A stretch of DNA of 64,000 nt. Source: Planctomycetota bacterium (lineage in GTDB: Bacteria; Planctomycetota; JAJSAM01; JAJVHW01). Under the pieces are notes generated by a model that had not been told where the DNA came from, searched no databases, and saw only the letters and a list, made by a program, of their open reading frames with translations. The stretch covers positions 1 through 64,000 of the forward strand of contig JAIOPE010000055.1 of NCBI GenBank assembly GCA_021414065.1, read 5' to 3'. Numbering within the stretch: the stretch's first letter is position 1; every line of letters starts with the position of its first letter. Positions 16,520 to 25,694 of the stretch are shown piece by piece. The position numbers and the translations under genes were made by a program.

Positions 16520-17979
16520 GGCTGCGCCGCCTGCGTCCCGTCTGCGCAAGCCTTGCGGGCCTTGCGTTCCTGACGCGCCGCGATCGACGCCTCTTTTGCC
16601 GAGACGGCCCGCGCGAACCGCTTCGCCTCTGCCGTCAGCTTCGGCACACGGAAGTACTCGCGGAGCCACCGCACGGCGTCGGTGCGAGTCACCGGCGGCT
16701 TCGGACATCCGTGCCACAGAGCGGCTGCGTCCTTGACGAACCAGCGCCGCTTCGGCCACGTCGCGAGGCCCGCGCGAGTCAGGTCGATCAACCGCAGTTC
16801 GAACCGGTTCGACGTGTCCGTGCGCGCTGCGAAAAGATGGCACGGGTACGCATCGCGGTGGCGCAGCCCGCAGTCGCGCATCCGCCGCCAGATGCGGGCC
16901 GACTGCACCGCGAGCGCGCGGCGCTCCTCTGGTGTGACGCCGCGCCGGAGGAGGTCGTCGAGCGGTTCGCCGTCGCACGCGACGACGGCGACGAACGAGC
17001 CGCGGTCCACGTCCTCAGCGTATGCCGCCACGCGATTCACGGGGATGCCCGCACGCTGGAACCGGTCGATCGCCGCGATCTCGGCCATCGCGGGCGACTC
17101 CCCGCGCCGGGTCGGCGGGAACGCCTTCACGAAGAAGAGCGGACGCCCGTCGGGCCCGGTGCCGAGTGTGCGGTTCTCGCGATCGGACAGCGTGCGAACG
17201 ACGCGCATCGTGCCGCGCTCGAACACGTCGTCCGGCATCGACACCGACCCGGCCCCGGCGGCGAATCGCGCGAGCGTGAACGCCTCCTGGAACCGCACCG
17301 TCGCGTCGAGGTGCGCGTGCCGCCACCGCGTGCGGGAGGCGAGGACGCTGATCCGCTCCGCGACGAGAGTGCACAGGCGGCAGAGACCGTCGCCCGTCTC
17401 CCCCGTCGCGTCGCGCAGGAGACGGACGCGCTCCGGGCGGGGGATCGCGGGCCAGTTCAGCGACGCGAGCAGCGCCGCCAGGTCGCGCGCGCGGAGCGCA
17501 ACGGGCGCCGGCCCGCGGAGGCGCTCGAGCCGCGCCGGGTCGATGAACCACGCGCCGTCCGCGCGCAGGAACGTGTGCCGCGCCGTGAGGTCGGGGAACG
17601 CGAGCCCCGCGTCGTGCAGGCGGCGTGCGGCCGCGGCGACGACCGCGAGCACCCGGCGGCGCGCTTTCGTGTCCGTGATGCCGCCCCGCGAGACGGCGAG
17701 GCACTCCGTGCCCGCGTCCTCGGTGACGATCCACTCGGAGTCGCCGTGCGCGCCGGCCGCGACGACCGGCGGGCCGAGCCCCATCTCCGCCAGGACCCGC
17801 GCGTTCGCGGCCTCGCACCGGATCTCCCGCCGCTTCGAGCCCCACCCGCGCTTCGCCCAGTGCGTCTCTGGGCCCTGCGCCGGGATTCCGAAGACCTCGC
17901 GCTCGCGCTTGCGCTGGGCGAGCCAGCCGGTCCGCCCCGCGGCGAGACCATCGACCCAGCGCGCGAGGCCGTCGTTCAC
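16516..17979 (-). CDS. Tandem WaaP/Kdo-kinase-like protein (two kinase domains)
   Basis: 487 residues from a GTG overlapping the nucleotidyltransferase stop. Two protein-kinase-like halves are visible. The C-terminal one has the LPS-kinase catalytic loop HRDAYPCHLFA and the metal motif LIDLTRAG, matching WaaP/KdkA. The N-terminal half has diverged equivalents (FPDLTARHTFLR and FIDPARLER). The fusion is about twice the usual WaaP length (about 265). It likely phosphorylates LPS core sugars at the inner membrane; the first domain may be regulatory or have another acceptor. It lies between a second RfaE-type nucleotidyltransferase and a core glycosyltransferase. Confidence 0.82.
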   Translation of the reverse strand: MNDGLARWVDGLAAGRTGWLAQRKREREVFGIPAQGPETHWAKRGWGSKRREIRCEAANARVLAEMGLGPPVVAAGAHGDSEWIVTEDAGTECLAVSRGGITDTKARRRVLAVVAAAARRLHDAGLAFPDLTARHTFLRADGAWFIDPARLERLRGPAPVALRARDLAALLASLNWPAIPRPERVRLLRDATGETGDGLCRLCTLVAERISVLASRTRWRHAHLDATVRFQEAFTLARFAAGAGSVSMPDDVFERGTMRVVRTLSDRENRTLGTGPDGRPLFFVKAFPPTRRGESPAMAEIAAIDRFQRAGIPVNRVAAYAEDVDRGSFVAVVACDGEPLDDLLRRGVTPEERRALAVQSARIWRRMRDCGLRHRDAYPCHLFAARTDTSNRFELRLIDLTRAGLATWPKRRWFVKDAAALWHGCPKPPVTRTDAVRWLREYFRVPKLTAEAKRFARAVSAKEASIAARQERKARKACADGTQAAQP

Positions 17980-18449
17980 ACGCCGCGCGCCTTCGCCGCG
18001 ATGTCCGTGGAACTGTGCGACTTCGGATCGCCGACGATCGCCACGCGTGCCCCGATCTCGCGCACGGTCGCCAACTCCGGCACGTTGTCCGCGCGCCATT
18101 CCGTGCCCTTCGCGTGAACGTCGGGGCGGAGCGCGCGGATCAGCGCGTCGGCCGTCGGCTCGTCGAACACCGTCACGTAGTCCACGCAGCCGATCGCGGC
18201 GATGAGTTCCGCCCGCTCGGACTCCGGTTGCAGCGGGCGCGACGGCCCCTTGTTCCGGCGCACGCTCGCGTCGGAGTTGATCGCGACGACGAGCACGTCG
18301 CCCTCGGCGCGCGCGCCCTGGAGGTATCGGGCGTGGCCCACGTGGAGCAGGTCGAAGCAGCCGTTCGCGAGAACGACCGTGCGTCCTGCCGCGCGCGCGG
18401 CGGCCAGGATCTGCGCGAGTTCCGCACGGTCGAGGACGACGCGGGCCAC
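17976..18449 (-). CDS. Stand-alone RfaE domain II-type nucleotidyltransferase
   Basis: 157 residues from a GTG one base after the HldE stop. The cytidylyltransferase motif NGCFDLLHVGHARYL (about 29-43) and NSDASVRRNKG, then DIAAKARGV at the end, match the adenylyl/cytidylyltransferase domain of HldE. The same domain is already present at the end of the HldE gene just upstream, so this is a duplicated function. It may activate a different sugar phosphate, or be the ADP-heptose transferase while the fused one serves another step. Confidence 0.85.
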   Translation of the reverse strand: MARVVLDRAELAQILAAARAAGRTVVLANGCFDLLHVGHARYLQGARAEGDVLVVAINSDASVRRNKGPSRPLQPESERAELIAAIGCVDYVTVFDEPTADALIRALRPDVHAKGTEWRADNVPELATVREIGARVAIVGDPKSHSSTDIAAKARGV

Positions 18450-18450
18450 C

Positions 18451-19926
18451 TCAGTTCCCCTGCTTGCGGATCTTCTCGACGATCGACGTCGTGGACCGCC
18501 CCGGGACGAGCGGCGCGAGCACGACACGCCCGCCGCGCGCCTCGACGACCTCGCGACCGACGACGCCCTTGTCGCGCCAGTCCTCGCCCTTCACGAGCAC
18601 GTCCGGCTGCACGGAGCGGATCGTCTCGAGCGGCGTGTCGTCGTCGAACACGACCACGTAGTTCACCGAGGCGAGCGCCGCGAGCACTTCCGCGCGGTCG
18701 TCCTGCCCGTTCACCGGGCGCCCCTCGCCCTTCAGGCGCCGCACCGACGCGTCGGAGTTGAGTCCGACGACGAGCACGTCGCCCTCGCGACGCGCCGCGG
18801 CGAGATAGCGAACGTGCCCGGCGTGGAGCACGTCGAAGCACCCGTTCGTGAACACGACGGAACGCCCGGAGCGGCGGACCTCGGCCAGATCCTCGACGAG
18901 CGTCGCGAGCGGCACGACGCGGTTCGACGCCGGCTGGGTCTCGCCGAGCGCTTCGAGAATCTCGTCCCGTGTGACGGGCACCGCGCCGACCTTGCTCACC
19001 TCGACGCCCGCGGCAACGTTCGCGAGGTGCACCGCGCAACTCAGCGGCAGCTTGTCGCCGAGCGCGACGCCGAGCGTCGCGATGACCACGTCGCCCGCGC
19101 CGGTCACGTCGTAGACCTCGCGCGGAGTCGTCGGGACGATCTCCTCCTGGCCCGCGCGCGTGACGATCGCAATGCCGTCCTTGTCGAGCGTCACGACCGC
19201 CGCTTCGACTCCCGTCAGCTCAAGGAGTCGCCGCCCCGCAGCGAACGTGGATTCGCGATCGCGCGGTTCGATGCCCGTCGCCTGCGCCGTCTCGGGGCGG
19301 TTCGGAGTGACGATCGTCGCGCCGCGGTACCGCGCGTAGTCCGAGCCCTTCGGATCGACGAGCACGGGCACGCCGACGTCGCGGGCACGGTCGATGACGA
19401 ACCGCGTCACGCGCGGCGAGAGCACGCCCTTCGCGTAGTCGGAGACGATCACGGCGTCGGCGCCCGCGAGGACCTTCTCGTACGCTGCCATCAGGTGCGC
19501 CTCGGCGTCGGCCGGGTAGTCCGTCGTATCCTCGTGATCGACGCGAACGACCTGCTGGCGGTTCCGGTGCGAGCGGCCTTCCGCGACGACGCGCGTCTTC
19601 TGCGTCGTCGGCCGGCCCGGCACCGCGACGATGGCGCTCGTGTCGATCCCGGCGACCTCGAGCAGGCGGCGGAGCGAGGAACCGGCGGCGTCGGTGCCCT
19701 GGTAGCCGACCATGCGGACCCGGGCGCCGAGGGCGCGGGCGTTCATCGCGACCGACGCGGCACCGCCTGCGCGCTCCTCGTCGCGCAGCACGCGCACGAC
19801 GGGGATCGGCGCTTCCGGCGAGATGCGCGAGGTCTCGCCGAACAGGTAGCGGTCGAGCATCGCGTCGCCGACGACGACGACGACGGGCGAGCCGAGTTCG
19901 CGGACCGTGCGGGCGAGGTCGGTCAC
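18451..19926 (-). CDS. hldE: Bifunctional heptose 7-phosphate kinase / heptose 1-phosphate adenylyltransferase
   Basis: 491 residues from a GTG overlapping the DHS-like gene's stop. The N-terminal PfkB-type kinase domain shows GDAMLDRYLFGETSRISPEA and the nucleotide site YDVTGAGDVV; the C-terminal domain has TNGCFDVLHAGHVRYL and NSDASVRRLKGEGRPV. Full-length HldE in Escherichia coli is about 477 residues, so both domains are complete. It makes ADP-heptose for the LPS inner core, which the WaaF-type gene in this window would use. Confidence 0.95.
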   Translation of the reverse strand: MTDLARTVRELGSPVVVVVGDAMLDRYLFGETSRISPEAPIPVVRVLRDEERAGGAASVAMNARALGARVRMVGYQGTDAAGSSLRRLLEVAGIDTSAIVAVPGRPTTQKTRVVAEGRSHRNRQQVVRVDHEDTTDYPADAEAHLMAAYEKVLAGADAVIVSDYAKGVLSPRVTRFVIDRARDVGVPVLVDPKGSDYARYRGATIVTPNRPETAQATGIEPRDRESTFAAGRRLLELTGVEAAVVTLDKDGIAIVTRAGQEEIVPTTPREVYDVTGAGDVVIATLGVALGDKLPLSCAVHLANVAAGVEVSKVGAVPVTRDEILEALGETQPASNRVVPLATLVEDLAEVRRSGRSVVFTNGCFDVLHAGHVRYLAAARREGDVLVVGLNSDASVRRLKGEGRPVNGQDDRAEVLAALASVNYVVVFDDDTPLETIRSVQPDVLVKGEDWRDKGVVGREVVEARGGRVVLAPLVPGRSTTSIVEKIRKQGN

Positions 19927-20882
19927 GGTTCCATCTCCGCGAGAACGGCCATCCGGAAGAGCGGGAGCATCAGCTCGTGGTGGCCGGTCAGGTTGTAGCC
20001 GCGTGCAGGCGGGCGTTTGACGACGTTCGTCGTCGGCCGGTAGTGCGGGAGCATGTCGAAGTTCGCGGTCGTGAGGTCCTCGACCGGGTGCCCCGTGTTC
20101 CGCGCGACCGTGACGGCCTTGAGGAACACCTCGGGCAGGATCACGGCCGAACCCGCGTTGATCCACACACCGTGCGCGAGCTTCGACACCACCGTACACG
20201 CCAGCCGAAAGTCCACGAGCGTCGCCTCGCCCAGGTCGCGGCCGTCGCCCGTCGGGTGCATGTGGACGGTGTCGGTGCCCACCGCCACGTGAACCGTGCA
20301 CGGGATACCGAGCCGCGCGGACTCTGCGAGGAGCGACACCCCGCAGTTCGGTGCAGACGACGCGAGGAGCCCCACGCCGAGCGCCCGGCCGAGGCCCGTC
20401 TGGTCCGCCGCGCCGCGCTGGGCCGCGGCAGCGAACGCGCGGCCGGTCTCGTCCGACATGCCGTAGATGCCTTCGCCGAGGCCCTTCGCCACGTCTTCCG
20501 ACGTGCCGCCGATCGCGGCGATCTCGAAGTCGTGGATTGCCGTGCTGCCCGCCATGTGGAACGACGTCACGATCCCGCGGCGGGCGAGGTCGATCAGGAA
20601 GGGCGCGCAGCCCGTCTTCACGACGTGCCCGCCCATCGCGACCGCCACGCCGTGGCCGCCGCGGTGCGCGCGGACTACGTGCCCTGCGAGCGCGCGCAAG
20701 TCCTTCGTGGCGAGCACGGGCGGCAGCCCCGCGAGGAAGTCGCGTACGGGCGCGTCCGGCCCGGTCGGCGTGCCGAGCATCGAGAGATCCACGAGGTTCG
20801 GGCGCCCGGCGAGCGGGCGCGTGCCGACCTTCGTCAGGTCGTACGGCGTCTCGCGCGGCGTGCGCGGCGTGCGATCGGTCAT
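19923..20882 (-). CDS. Deoxyhypusine-synthase-like NAD-binding protein
   Basis: 319 residues; the ATG overlaps the acyltransferase stop (ATGA). The central part (VAMGGHVVKTGCAPFLIDL, STAIHDFEIAAIGGTSEDV) resembles the deoxyhypusine synthase fold, where GxHVxKTG and the HDxE...GGTSEDV segments line the NAD pocket. The classical C-terminal lysine motif of eukaryotic DHS is not obvious, so it is unlikely to modify an eIF5A. Bacterial members of this superfamily are mostly uncharacterised; some make homospermidine-type polyamines. Its fixed place among LPS lipid A and heptose genes hints at an envelope role. Family assignment is by eye only. Confidence 0.55.
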   Translation of the reverse strand: MTDRTPRTPRETPYDLTKVGTRPLAGRPNLVDLSMLGTPTGPDAPVRDFLAGLPPVLATKDLRALAGHVVRAHRGGHGVAVAMGGHVVKTGCAPFLIDLARRGIVTSFHMAGSTAIHDFEIAAIGGTSEDVAKGLGEGIYGMSDETGRAFAAAAQRGAADQTGLGRALGVGLLASSAPNCGVSLLAESARLGIPCTVHVAVGTDTVHMHPTGDGRDLGEATLVDFRLACTVVSKLAHGVWINAGSAVILPEVFLKAVTVARNTGHPVEDLTTANFDMLPHYRPTTNVVKRPPARGYNLTGHHELMLPLFRMAVLAEMEP

Positions 20883-21832
20883 TCGGGCCGCGACTCCCCG
20901 TGTCTCTGGACGGTCTTCCAGCGCCGGTGCATCCAGAGCCACTGCTCGGGTGCCCGGCGGAGCGCCGCTTCCAGCCTCTGGTTCACGTCGGTCATGATGC
21001 GCGTCACGTCCGCGTCGCGATCGCCGGAAGACGAAGTGTCCACCGGAGGATCGAACCGCACGTGGTGCCGAAAGCCCGGACCCGTGCGCGCCGCGAACGC
21101 CGTGATCATCACCGCGCCGGTCCGAAGCGCCAAGTCCGCAGGCGTGCGGATCGTGCTCGCGGGGCGGCCGAGGAACGGCGCGAACACGCCCCGGCGGCGG
21201 GCGTCCTGATCCACCATGAGCACCGCGATGTCGCCCTTGCGGATCGCCCCGAGCATCGCCTTCAGCGCGCCGCGCTTGAGTTGCAGCACCTGGTCGTGCG
21301 CGCTCCGGAACGACCGGATCCAGTCGTCGATGAGTGGGTTGTCGAGGGGGCGGTAGACCGTGGTCACCTTCCAGTTCCTCGCGGAGACGATCCGCGCGAT
21401 GACCTCCCAGTTGCCGAGGTGCCCCGTGCAGATGATCACGCCCTTGCCGGCCGCCAGGCCGCGTTCGACGTGCTCCGCACCCTCGGTGGTGATGATCTCC
21501 TCGAATCCGTGCTTCTCGACGTTGCGGTCGAGCAGCAGGATCTCCACGGCGCACTTGAAGAAGTGGCGGTAGCTGTCGAGCGCGAGGCGCCGGGCGGCCG
21601 CCTCGTCGAGCCCGAATCCGAGGCGGATGTTGTCGGTCGCGACCTGCACGTGGCCCTTGTCGAAGAACGTGTAGAAGCGCGAGATCGCCGGGGCGAGCAC
21701 GTACCCGGCGCGGAGCCCGGCAACGTTGATGAACGCCGCGAACGTGCGGAGCCCCGCGTACTCGATGCGGTGCCTGAGCGTGATCCGACGCCTGGCACGA
21801 CCGGTCTCATCGGCCGCGTCGGTGGTCTTCAC
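20879..21832 (-). CDS. lpxL: Lipid A lauroyl/myristoyl acyltransferase (LpxL/HtrB type)
   Basis: 317 residues from a GTG overlapping the LpxK stop. The catalytic H-x4-E box is visible in CTGHLGNWEVIAR, followed by the family segment TTVYRPLDNPLIDDWI and VLMVDQDARRRGVFAPFLGRPAST, and the terminal QWLWMHRRWK. These are all hallmarks of late acyltransferases. It adds a secondary acyl chain to the Kdo-lipid A precursor at the inner membrane. It is encoded directly after lpxK. Confidence 0.92.
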   Translation of the reverse strand: MKTTDAADETGRARRRITLRHRIEYAGLRTFAAFINVAGLRAGYVLAPAISRFYTFFDKGHVQVATDNIRLGFGLDEAAARRLALDSYRHFFKCAVEILLLDRNVEKHGFEEIITTEGAEHVERGLAAGKGVIICTGHLGNWEVIARIVSARNWKVTTVYRPLDNPLIDDWIRSFRSAHDQVLQLKRGALKAMLGAIRKGDIAVLMVDQDARRRGVFAPFLGRPASTIRTPADLALRTGAVMITAFAARTGPGFRHHVRFDPPVDTSSSGDRDADVTRIMTDVNQRLEAALRRAPEQWLWMHRRWKTVQRHGESRPE

Positions 21833-22887
21833 TTCCGGGCGAGTGCCTCGTCGATCAGCCGGGTCCAGACGTCCGCGTCGCCCGTGATCACAGCCTTCAC
21901 GTCGAGGATGCGAAGCGGCGGCGCCGACTGCGGCCACGCGAGAGCGGCAAGTTTCACGGCGTCCTTCGACGTGGTCACCACGACCTCCGCCGCGACCTCG
22001 CTCGCGCGAGCCGCGACGCTCTTCACGTCGGCCGCCGTCCACGCGTGGTGATCGTCCATCTCCACGTGTGCACCGACGCGCGCGCCGGTCGTACGGACGT
22101 TCGCCTCGAACGCGTCGGGGTTGCCGATGCCGCTCACACAGAGCACGCGCTTGCCCGCCAGTTCAGTGGCGTCGGTGGTCGATCCGCCGTTCACGTCGGA
22201 CGTCGTGGCGCACTTCATCTCGGACACGACGATCCGCGCGTGCTCGTTCCATCGCAGGATCTCCGCGCGGATCTCGGCGATGCGTTCCGGCGTGGAGAGC
22301 TCGGCGCGGGTGATGAGCACCGGACGCGCCCGGTAGAGCGACGACAGCGGCTCGCGAAGGAGGCCGCGCGGCAGGACCGACCCGTAGCCGAACGGGTTCG
22401 TGGCGTCGATGCAGCAGACGTTCAGGTCGCGGTGAAGCGAGAGCACCTGGAAGCCGTCGTCGAGCACGATCACGTCGCCGAGCATGGACTTCGCCGCGCG
22501 CTGTGCCAGGGCGAGGCGATCCTTGCCCTGCAGGTGGAGCACTCCCGGGTGCTCGCGCTCGAGGAGGCGGGCCTCGTCGTTCATGCCCGTGTCGTCGGCG
22601 GCGTGGCCACGGGAGAGGATCACGGGGCGGAGCCCGCGCTTCTTCATCTCGGAGACCACGAGCGAGACCACGGGCGTCTTGCCGGTGCCCCCCGCTGTGA
22701 TGTTGCCGACCGAGATCACGGGGAGGCCGACTGCGACCGCCCCTCCCGAGTTGTACATGTCACGGAACGACGTGGCCCAACCGTACGGGACGGAGAGCAC
22801 CCCGAGCGCGCCACGCGCAAGCGAAGCACCGAGGCCGTGGGAGTCGCCGCTGATCACACGGCGGTAGGAAGTGCAGCAGGTGGTCAT
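21829..22887 (-). CDS. lpxK: Tetraacyldisaccharide 4'-kinase
   Basis: 352 residues. An N-terminal membrane-association helix precedes the Walker A SVGNITAGGTGKTP (59-72), the LpxK signature. SRGH, VIVLDDGFQ and a late DHH...TTSKDAVKL segment complete the family pattern. It phosphorylates the lipid A disaccharide 4' position. It is the first gene of the operon running lpxK-lpxL-DHS-like-hldE-nucleotidyltransferase-kinase-GT4, coupled by 4-base overlaps except for a one-base gap between hldE and the nucleotidyltransferase. Confidence 0.95.
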   Translation of the reverse strand: MTTCCTSYRRVISGDSHGLGASLARGALGVLSVPYGWATSFRDMYNSGGAVAVGLPVISVGNITAGGTGKTPVVSLVVSEMKKRGLRPVILSRGHAADDTGMNDEARLLEREHPGVLHLQGKDRLALAQRAAKSMLGDVIVLDDGFQVLSLHRDLNVCCIDATNPFGYGSVLPRGLLREPLSSLYRARPVLITRAELSTPERIAEIRAEILRWNEHARIVVSEMKCATTSDVNGGSTTDATELAGKRVLCVSGIGNPDAFEANVRTTGARVGAHVEMDDHHAWTAADVKSVAARASEVAAEVVVTTSKDAVKLAALAWPQSAPPLRILDVKAVITGDADVWTRLIDEALARK

Positions 22888-23154
22888 CGTGCGGGGAGTC
22901 TAGCCCAGCGCCGCGGCGAGGCACGAATCGCCGCGACGGAGTGTGGCGCCCGCTCGCCCGGACGATTCACGGGCGCTCGCGTGGGAACGGCACGCACCGC
23001 AGGGAACACAAGCCCCGCACGCCGATTCTGGGGACGCTCGCGGCACGACACACCGTCCCGGTCGAGATCCGCGGAGTCGGCTGCAAGAGGGGGTCGCGAC
23101 ATCGGCCGGGTTCCCGCTTGATCTCGCGAACCCTCGTGAACCGCCCGGGCGAGG

Positions 23155-23997
23155 CTACTTTCTCGCGCCCGGCTGCGGAGCGGGGACGCTCCCCGCGTCG
23201 GGCTTCGGCGCGGTCGGCGCCGGCGACGCAAGCGACTTCACCGCGGCCTGGGCGGCGGTCCACGCCTCCCACGCCTTCTTCCACTCACCGAAGACGGCGA
23301 GGAACGCGCGCTCCTCGGCCGTGGGGTTCACGCCGACCACCACGCGCCGCTGCTCGATCGCCGCCGGCGTCGAGGGCGTCCACTTCTCCGGCGGGAACCG
23401 CCCGAGCAGTTCGGCGAACCGCTTCGCGTCGGCCGGGCTCACGGCGGATGACTTCGCCGCTTCCGCCGCGGCGGCCTCCGCCTTCGCAACTTCCACCGCC
23501 TCGATGAGCGACTTCGCCTTCGCGGCAGCCTCGTCGAGCGTCGCCTTCTCTGCATCGGCCCTGCGGCGCTCGGCATCCGTGCTCTCGGTTGCGGCTCGCC
23601 GGCGCTTCTCCGCCTCGCGCGACTGTTCGAGCGACACGGAACCGGACTCCGCCACGTCGAGCAGGTCCCTTGCGGCGACGAACTGGAAACCGTCGAGGTC
23701 GTGGACCCACCAGAGCCGAATGCCGGCGCCCCGCTCCTCGCGGCGGGCGGCGACCCACCCCCGATCCGCGTCGCGACGCTCCCACGTCCCCGCCGTCAAC
23801 ACGACCCCCTCGACGGTCCGGCCGGTTCGGAACTTCACCCGGACCCGGCGGGACGAATTGCCGGAAGCGGCGGGCGACGCAGCGGGCACGGGCGCGTCGG
23901 CGGGCTTGTCGTCGGCGAAGAGTGGCGCGCTGGCCGCCACGGTGAGGGTGAGCGCGAGCGTGACGGCGAGCGTGAGGGACGCGAATCGTGCGGTCAT
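23155..23997 (-). CDS. Secreted coiled-coil protein of unknown function
   Basis: 280 residues from the ATG with a GGAGG site upstream; an alternative ATG lies 18 bases earlier. A signal peptide (MTARFASLTLAVTLALTLT to about residue 29, FADDKPADAP) precedes a Pro/Ala linker. A short beta region (VKFRTGRTVEGVVLTAGTW, LDGFQFVAARDLLDV) resembles the small SH3-like domain seen in other secreted planctomycete proteins. Then comes an Ala/Glu/Arg coiled coil (about 125-175) and a Trp-rich end. I do not recognise the family. It follows the LysM gene on the same strand, after a terminator hairpin. Confidence 0.72.
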   Translation of the reverse strand: MTARFASLTLAVTLALTLTVAASAPLFADDKPADAPVPAASPAASGNSSRRVRVKFRTGRTVEGVVLTAGTWERRDADRGWVAARREERGAGIRLWWVHDLDGFQFVAARDLLDVAESGSVSLEQSREAEKRRRAATESTDAERRRADAEKATLDEAAAKAKSLIEAVEVAKAEAAAAEAAKSSAVSPADAKRFAELLGRFPPEKWTPSTPAAIEQRRVVVGVNPTAEERAFLAVFGEWKKAWEAWTAAQAAVKSLASPAPTAPKPDAGSVPAPQPGARK

Positions 23998-24035
23998 CGG
24001 AGGGTCCTCCGCCATCCCCCATCGGAAGAAGGGCC

Positions 24036-24079
24036 AAAGAAACGAAGCCGGGCGCCTCGCTGTTCGCGTGGCGCCCGGC
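24036..24079 (-). terminator. Rho-independent terminator after the LysM gene
   Basis: A perfect 10-bp stem (24047-24056 with 24070-24079, GCCGGGCGCC/GGCGCCCGGC) lies 23 bases beyond the LysM gene's stop. On the minus strand it is followed by a T-rich run (TTCGTTTCTTT). Confidence 0.8.
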
Positions 24080-24102
24080 AGGACGAAGCGGGATCTCGGC
24101 GT

Positions 24103-25227
24103 TCAGCGAGCGTCGGTGCCGCTCGGGATCGTCAGGTCCATGCCGACGCTGATCTTGTCGGACCCATGGAGGATGGGCTCGTTCGCCGACACGATCTCAC
24201 GCCAGCGCCCGCTCGAACCGAGCATGCGGGACGCGATCGACGACAGGGTGTCGCCGCGCTGCACCTTGTACGACTTGCCGCCGACCGAAGGCGCCGCTGT
24301 TTCCTTGGCGGTGGGGACCTTTGCAGCGGGGACCTTGGCGGCCACGGCCGACTTGGACGGGATGCGCAGCTTCATGCCGGTCCGGATGACCTCCGACCCG
24401 CCCATCTCGGGGTTCGCGTCCACGATCATGTGCCACTTCGAGGCGCTGCCGAGCTCGCGGCGGGCGATGTCGGAGAGCGTGTCGCCGGGCTGCACGACGT
24501 AGGTCTTGTCCGCCGTCGGCGCCGGGACGTCAACGATCGGCGGAACCATCGGCTCATGCATCGGCGGAACGACGCCGAGGCCCCCGCCGGTGTTGCCGTT
24601 GTTGCCGTTGTTGAACGGGGAAGGCATCTGGTTGTCCGGTGCCTTGGGTGCCGCAGCGGTCGGAACCTTGATCTTCTGGTTGATCTTCAGCTTCCGAGCG
24701 TCGAGACCCGGGTTCGCGGCGACGATGTCGCTCCACGCGGTCGCCTTGCCGAGGAGCTTCTTGGCGATCGACGCGCCGGTGTCGCCCTTCTGCACCGTGT
24801 ACTCCGCGGTCTTCGGCTCGACCGGAGCAGGGACCGGGTTCACGATCGCGTTACCGCCGCCTACAGTACCGCCGCCCGCAGTGCCGCCGCCGGGCCCGCC
24901 GATCGACAGACCGTTGTTCGCGCCGCCACCCGCCGAGTTGTTCCCCGGAAGATCGCCCAGCTCTCGCCTGCTGTCGCCAAGGGGCCACTTCGCGGGGTCA
25001 CCGACCTTCGACTCCCCGATCTTGCTGTCCTCTCCAGGAGTCACGGGGTCGATGGAAGGGTCCTTCGCCGGGTCCAGCGGTTCGATCGGCCCCTCGATCT
25101 TCGGTTCATCGGGGAAGAGCGCCGTGTCCACGTTCGCCTTCGGGGTGATCGCAACCACTCCAACGACGACCACCAGGATCACGATCACGAGGATCCCAAG
25201 CTTCTCCAAGTTGCCCAACTGGTTCAC
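24103..25227 (-). CDS. Membrane-anchored protein with three LysM domains
   Basis: 374 residues from a GTG with a GGGAGGTG ribosome site; the longer in-frame ORF upstream lacks these signs. Residues about 8-33 form a single hydrophobic anchor (KLGILVIVILVVVVGVVAI). A Gly/Asn/Pro-rich linker follows, then three LysM units beginning YTVQKGDTGASIAKKLLG, YVVQPGDTLSDIARRELG and YKVQRGDTLSSIASRMLG. Each has the LysM pattern ending in a WxxIxxANP-like loop and an IKVP/LRIP/LTIP strand. LysM binds peptidoglycan-type polymers, so the protein probably bridges membrane and cell wall. It ends at a terminator and has a divergent SUMF1-fold neighbour. Confidence 0.9.
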   Translation of the reverse strand: MNQLGNLEKLGILVIVILVVVVGVVAITPKANVDTALFPDEPKIEGPIEPLDPAKDPSIDPVTPGEDSKIGESKVGDPAKWPLGDSRRELGDLPGNNSAGGGANNGLSIGGPGGGTAGGGTVGGGNAIVNPVPAPVEPKTAEYTVQKGDTGASIAKKLLGKATAWSDIVAANPGLDARKLKINQKIKVPTAAAPKAPDNQMPSPFNNGNNGNTGGGLGVVPPMHEPMVPPIVDVPAPTADKTYVVQPGDTLSDIARRELGSASKWHMIVDANPEMGGSEVIRTGMKLRIPSKSAVAAKVPAAKVPTAKETAAPSVGGKSYKVQRGDTLSSIASRMLGSSGRWREIVSANEPILHGSDKISVGMDLTIPSGTDAR

Positions 25228-25694
25228 GACGCACCTCCCGCTCGCGCCGCCTCCGCTGCGACCCCCCTGCACCCATCGGTTCCGTCCCCGGGCACGTGCC
25301 GGGGGCGCTGGGTTCAGGACGTCCGTGAGCACGGCATGTCCAAGGTCCCCCTGCCGGATGGGGGCCATCGTTCCCAGGCTAGCGATCAGCCGGCCGGGCG
25401 CAAGAGGGAAACCACCAGATGTCGTGGGATTACCGTCGATGGTTCGCAGGATATAGGAGGGGACCGACAGCGTCGCGCGGCCCGCGCGCGGGACCACGGC
25501 CGAGCCGCGGCGGCGCCGCGCAGGCGAACAGAAGCGACGGCTTCGGTGAGTCGGACCCGAGTTGGACTCGTTTCGCCTCGCCCCGGTACGCTGCGTGCTA
25601 CTCTTCCGCCGTTCCAGCCTGTTCAGTCTCGCCCAGCCCGGACGCAGCCTGGCCGGGTGGCCCCTTCGAAACCTTCCGTCACCGAAAGGCCCCG
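25228..25694. other. 467-base divergent intergenic region
   Basis: This lies between the LysM gene (minus) and the SUMF1-fold gene (plus), so promoters for both should be here. I see no RNA gene or repeat. A weak TTACCG...TATAGG pair near 25430-25457 is not good enough to call a promoter. Confidence 0.5.

Noticed and set aside
25430-25457. Weak TTACCG...TATAGG promoter for the SUMF1 gene
   Set aside because: Spacing and both hexamers are poor; not above chance in this composition.
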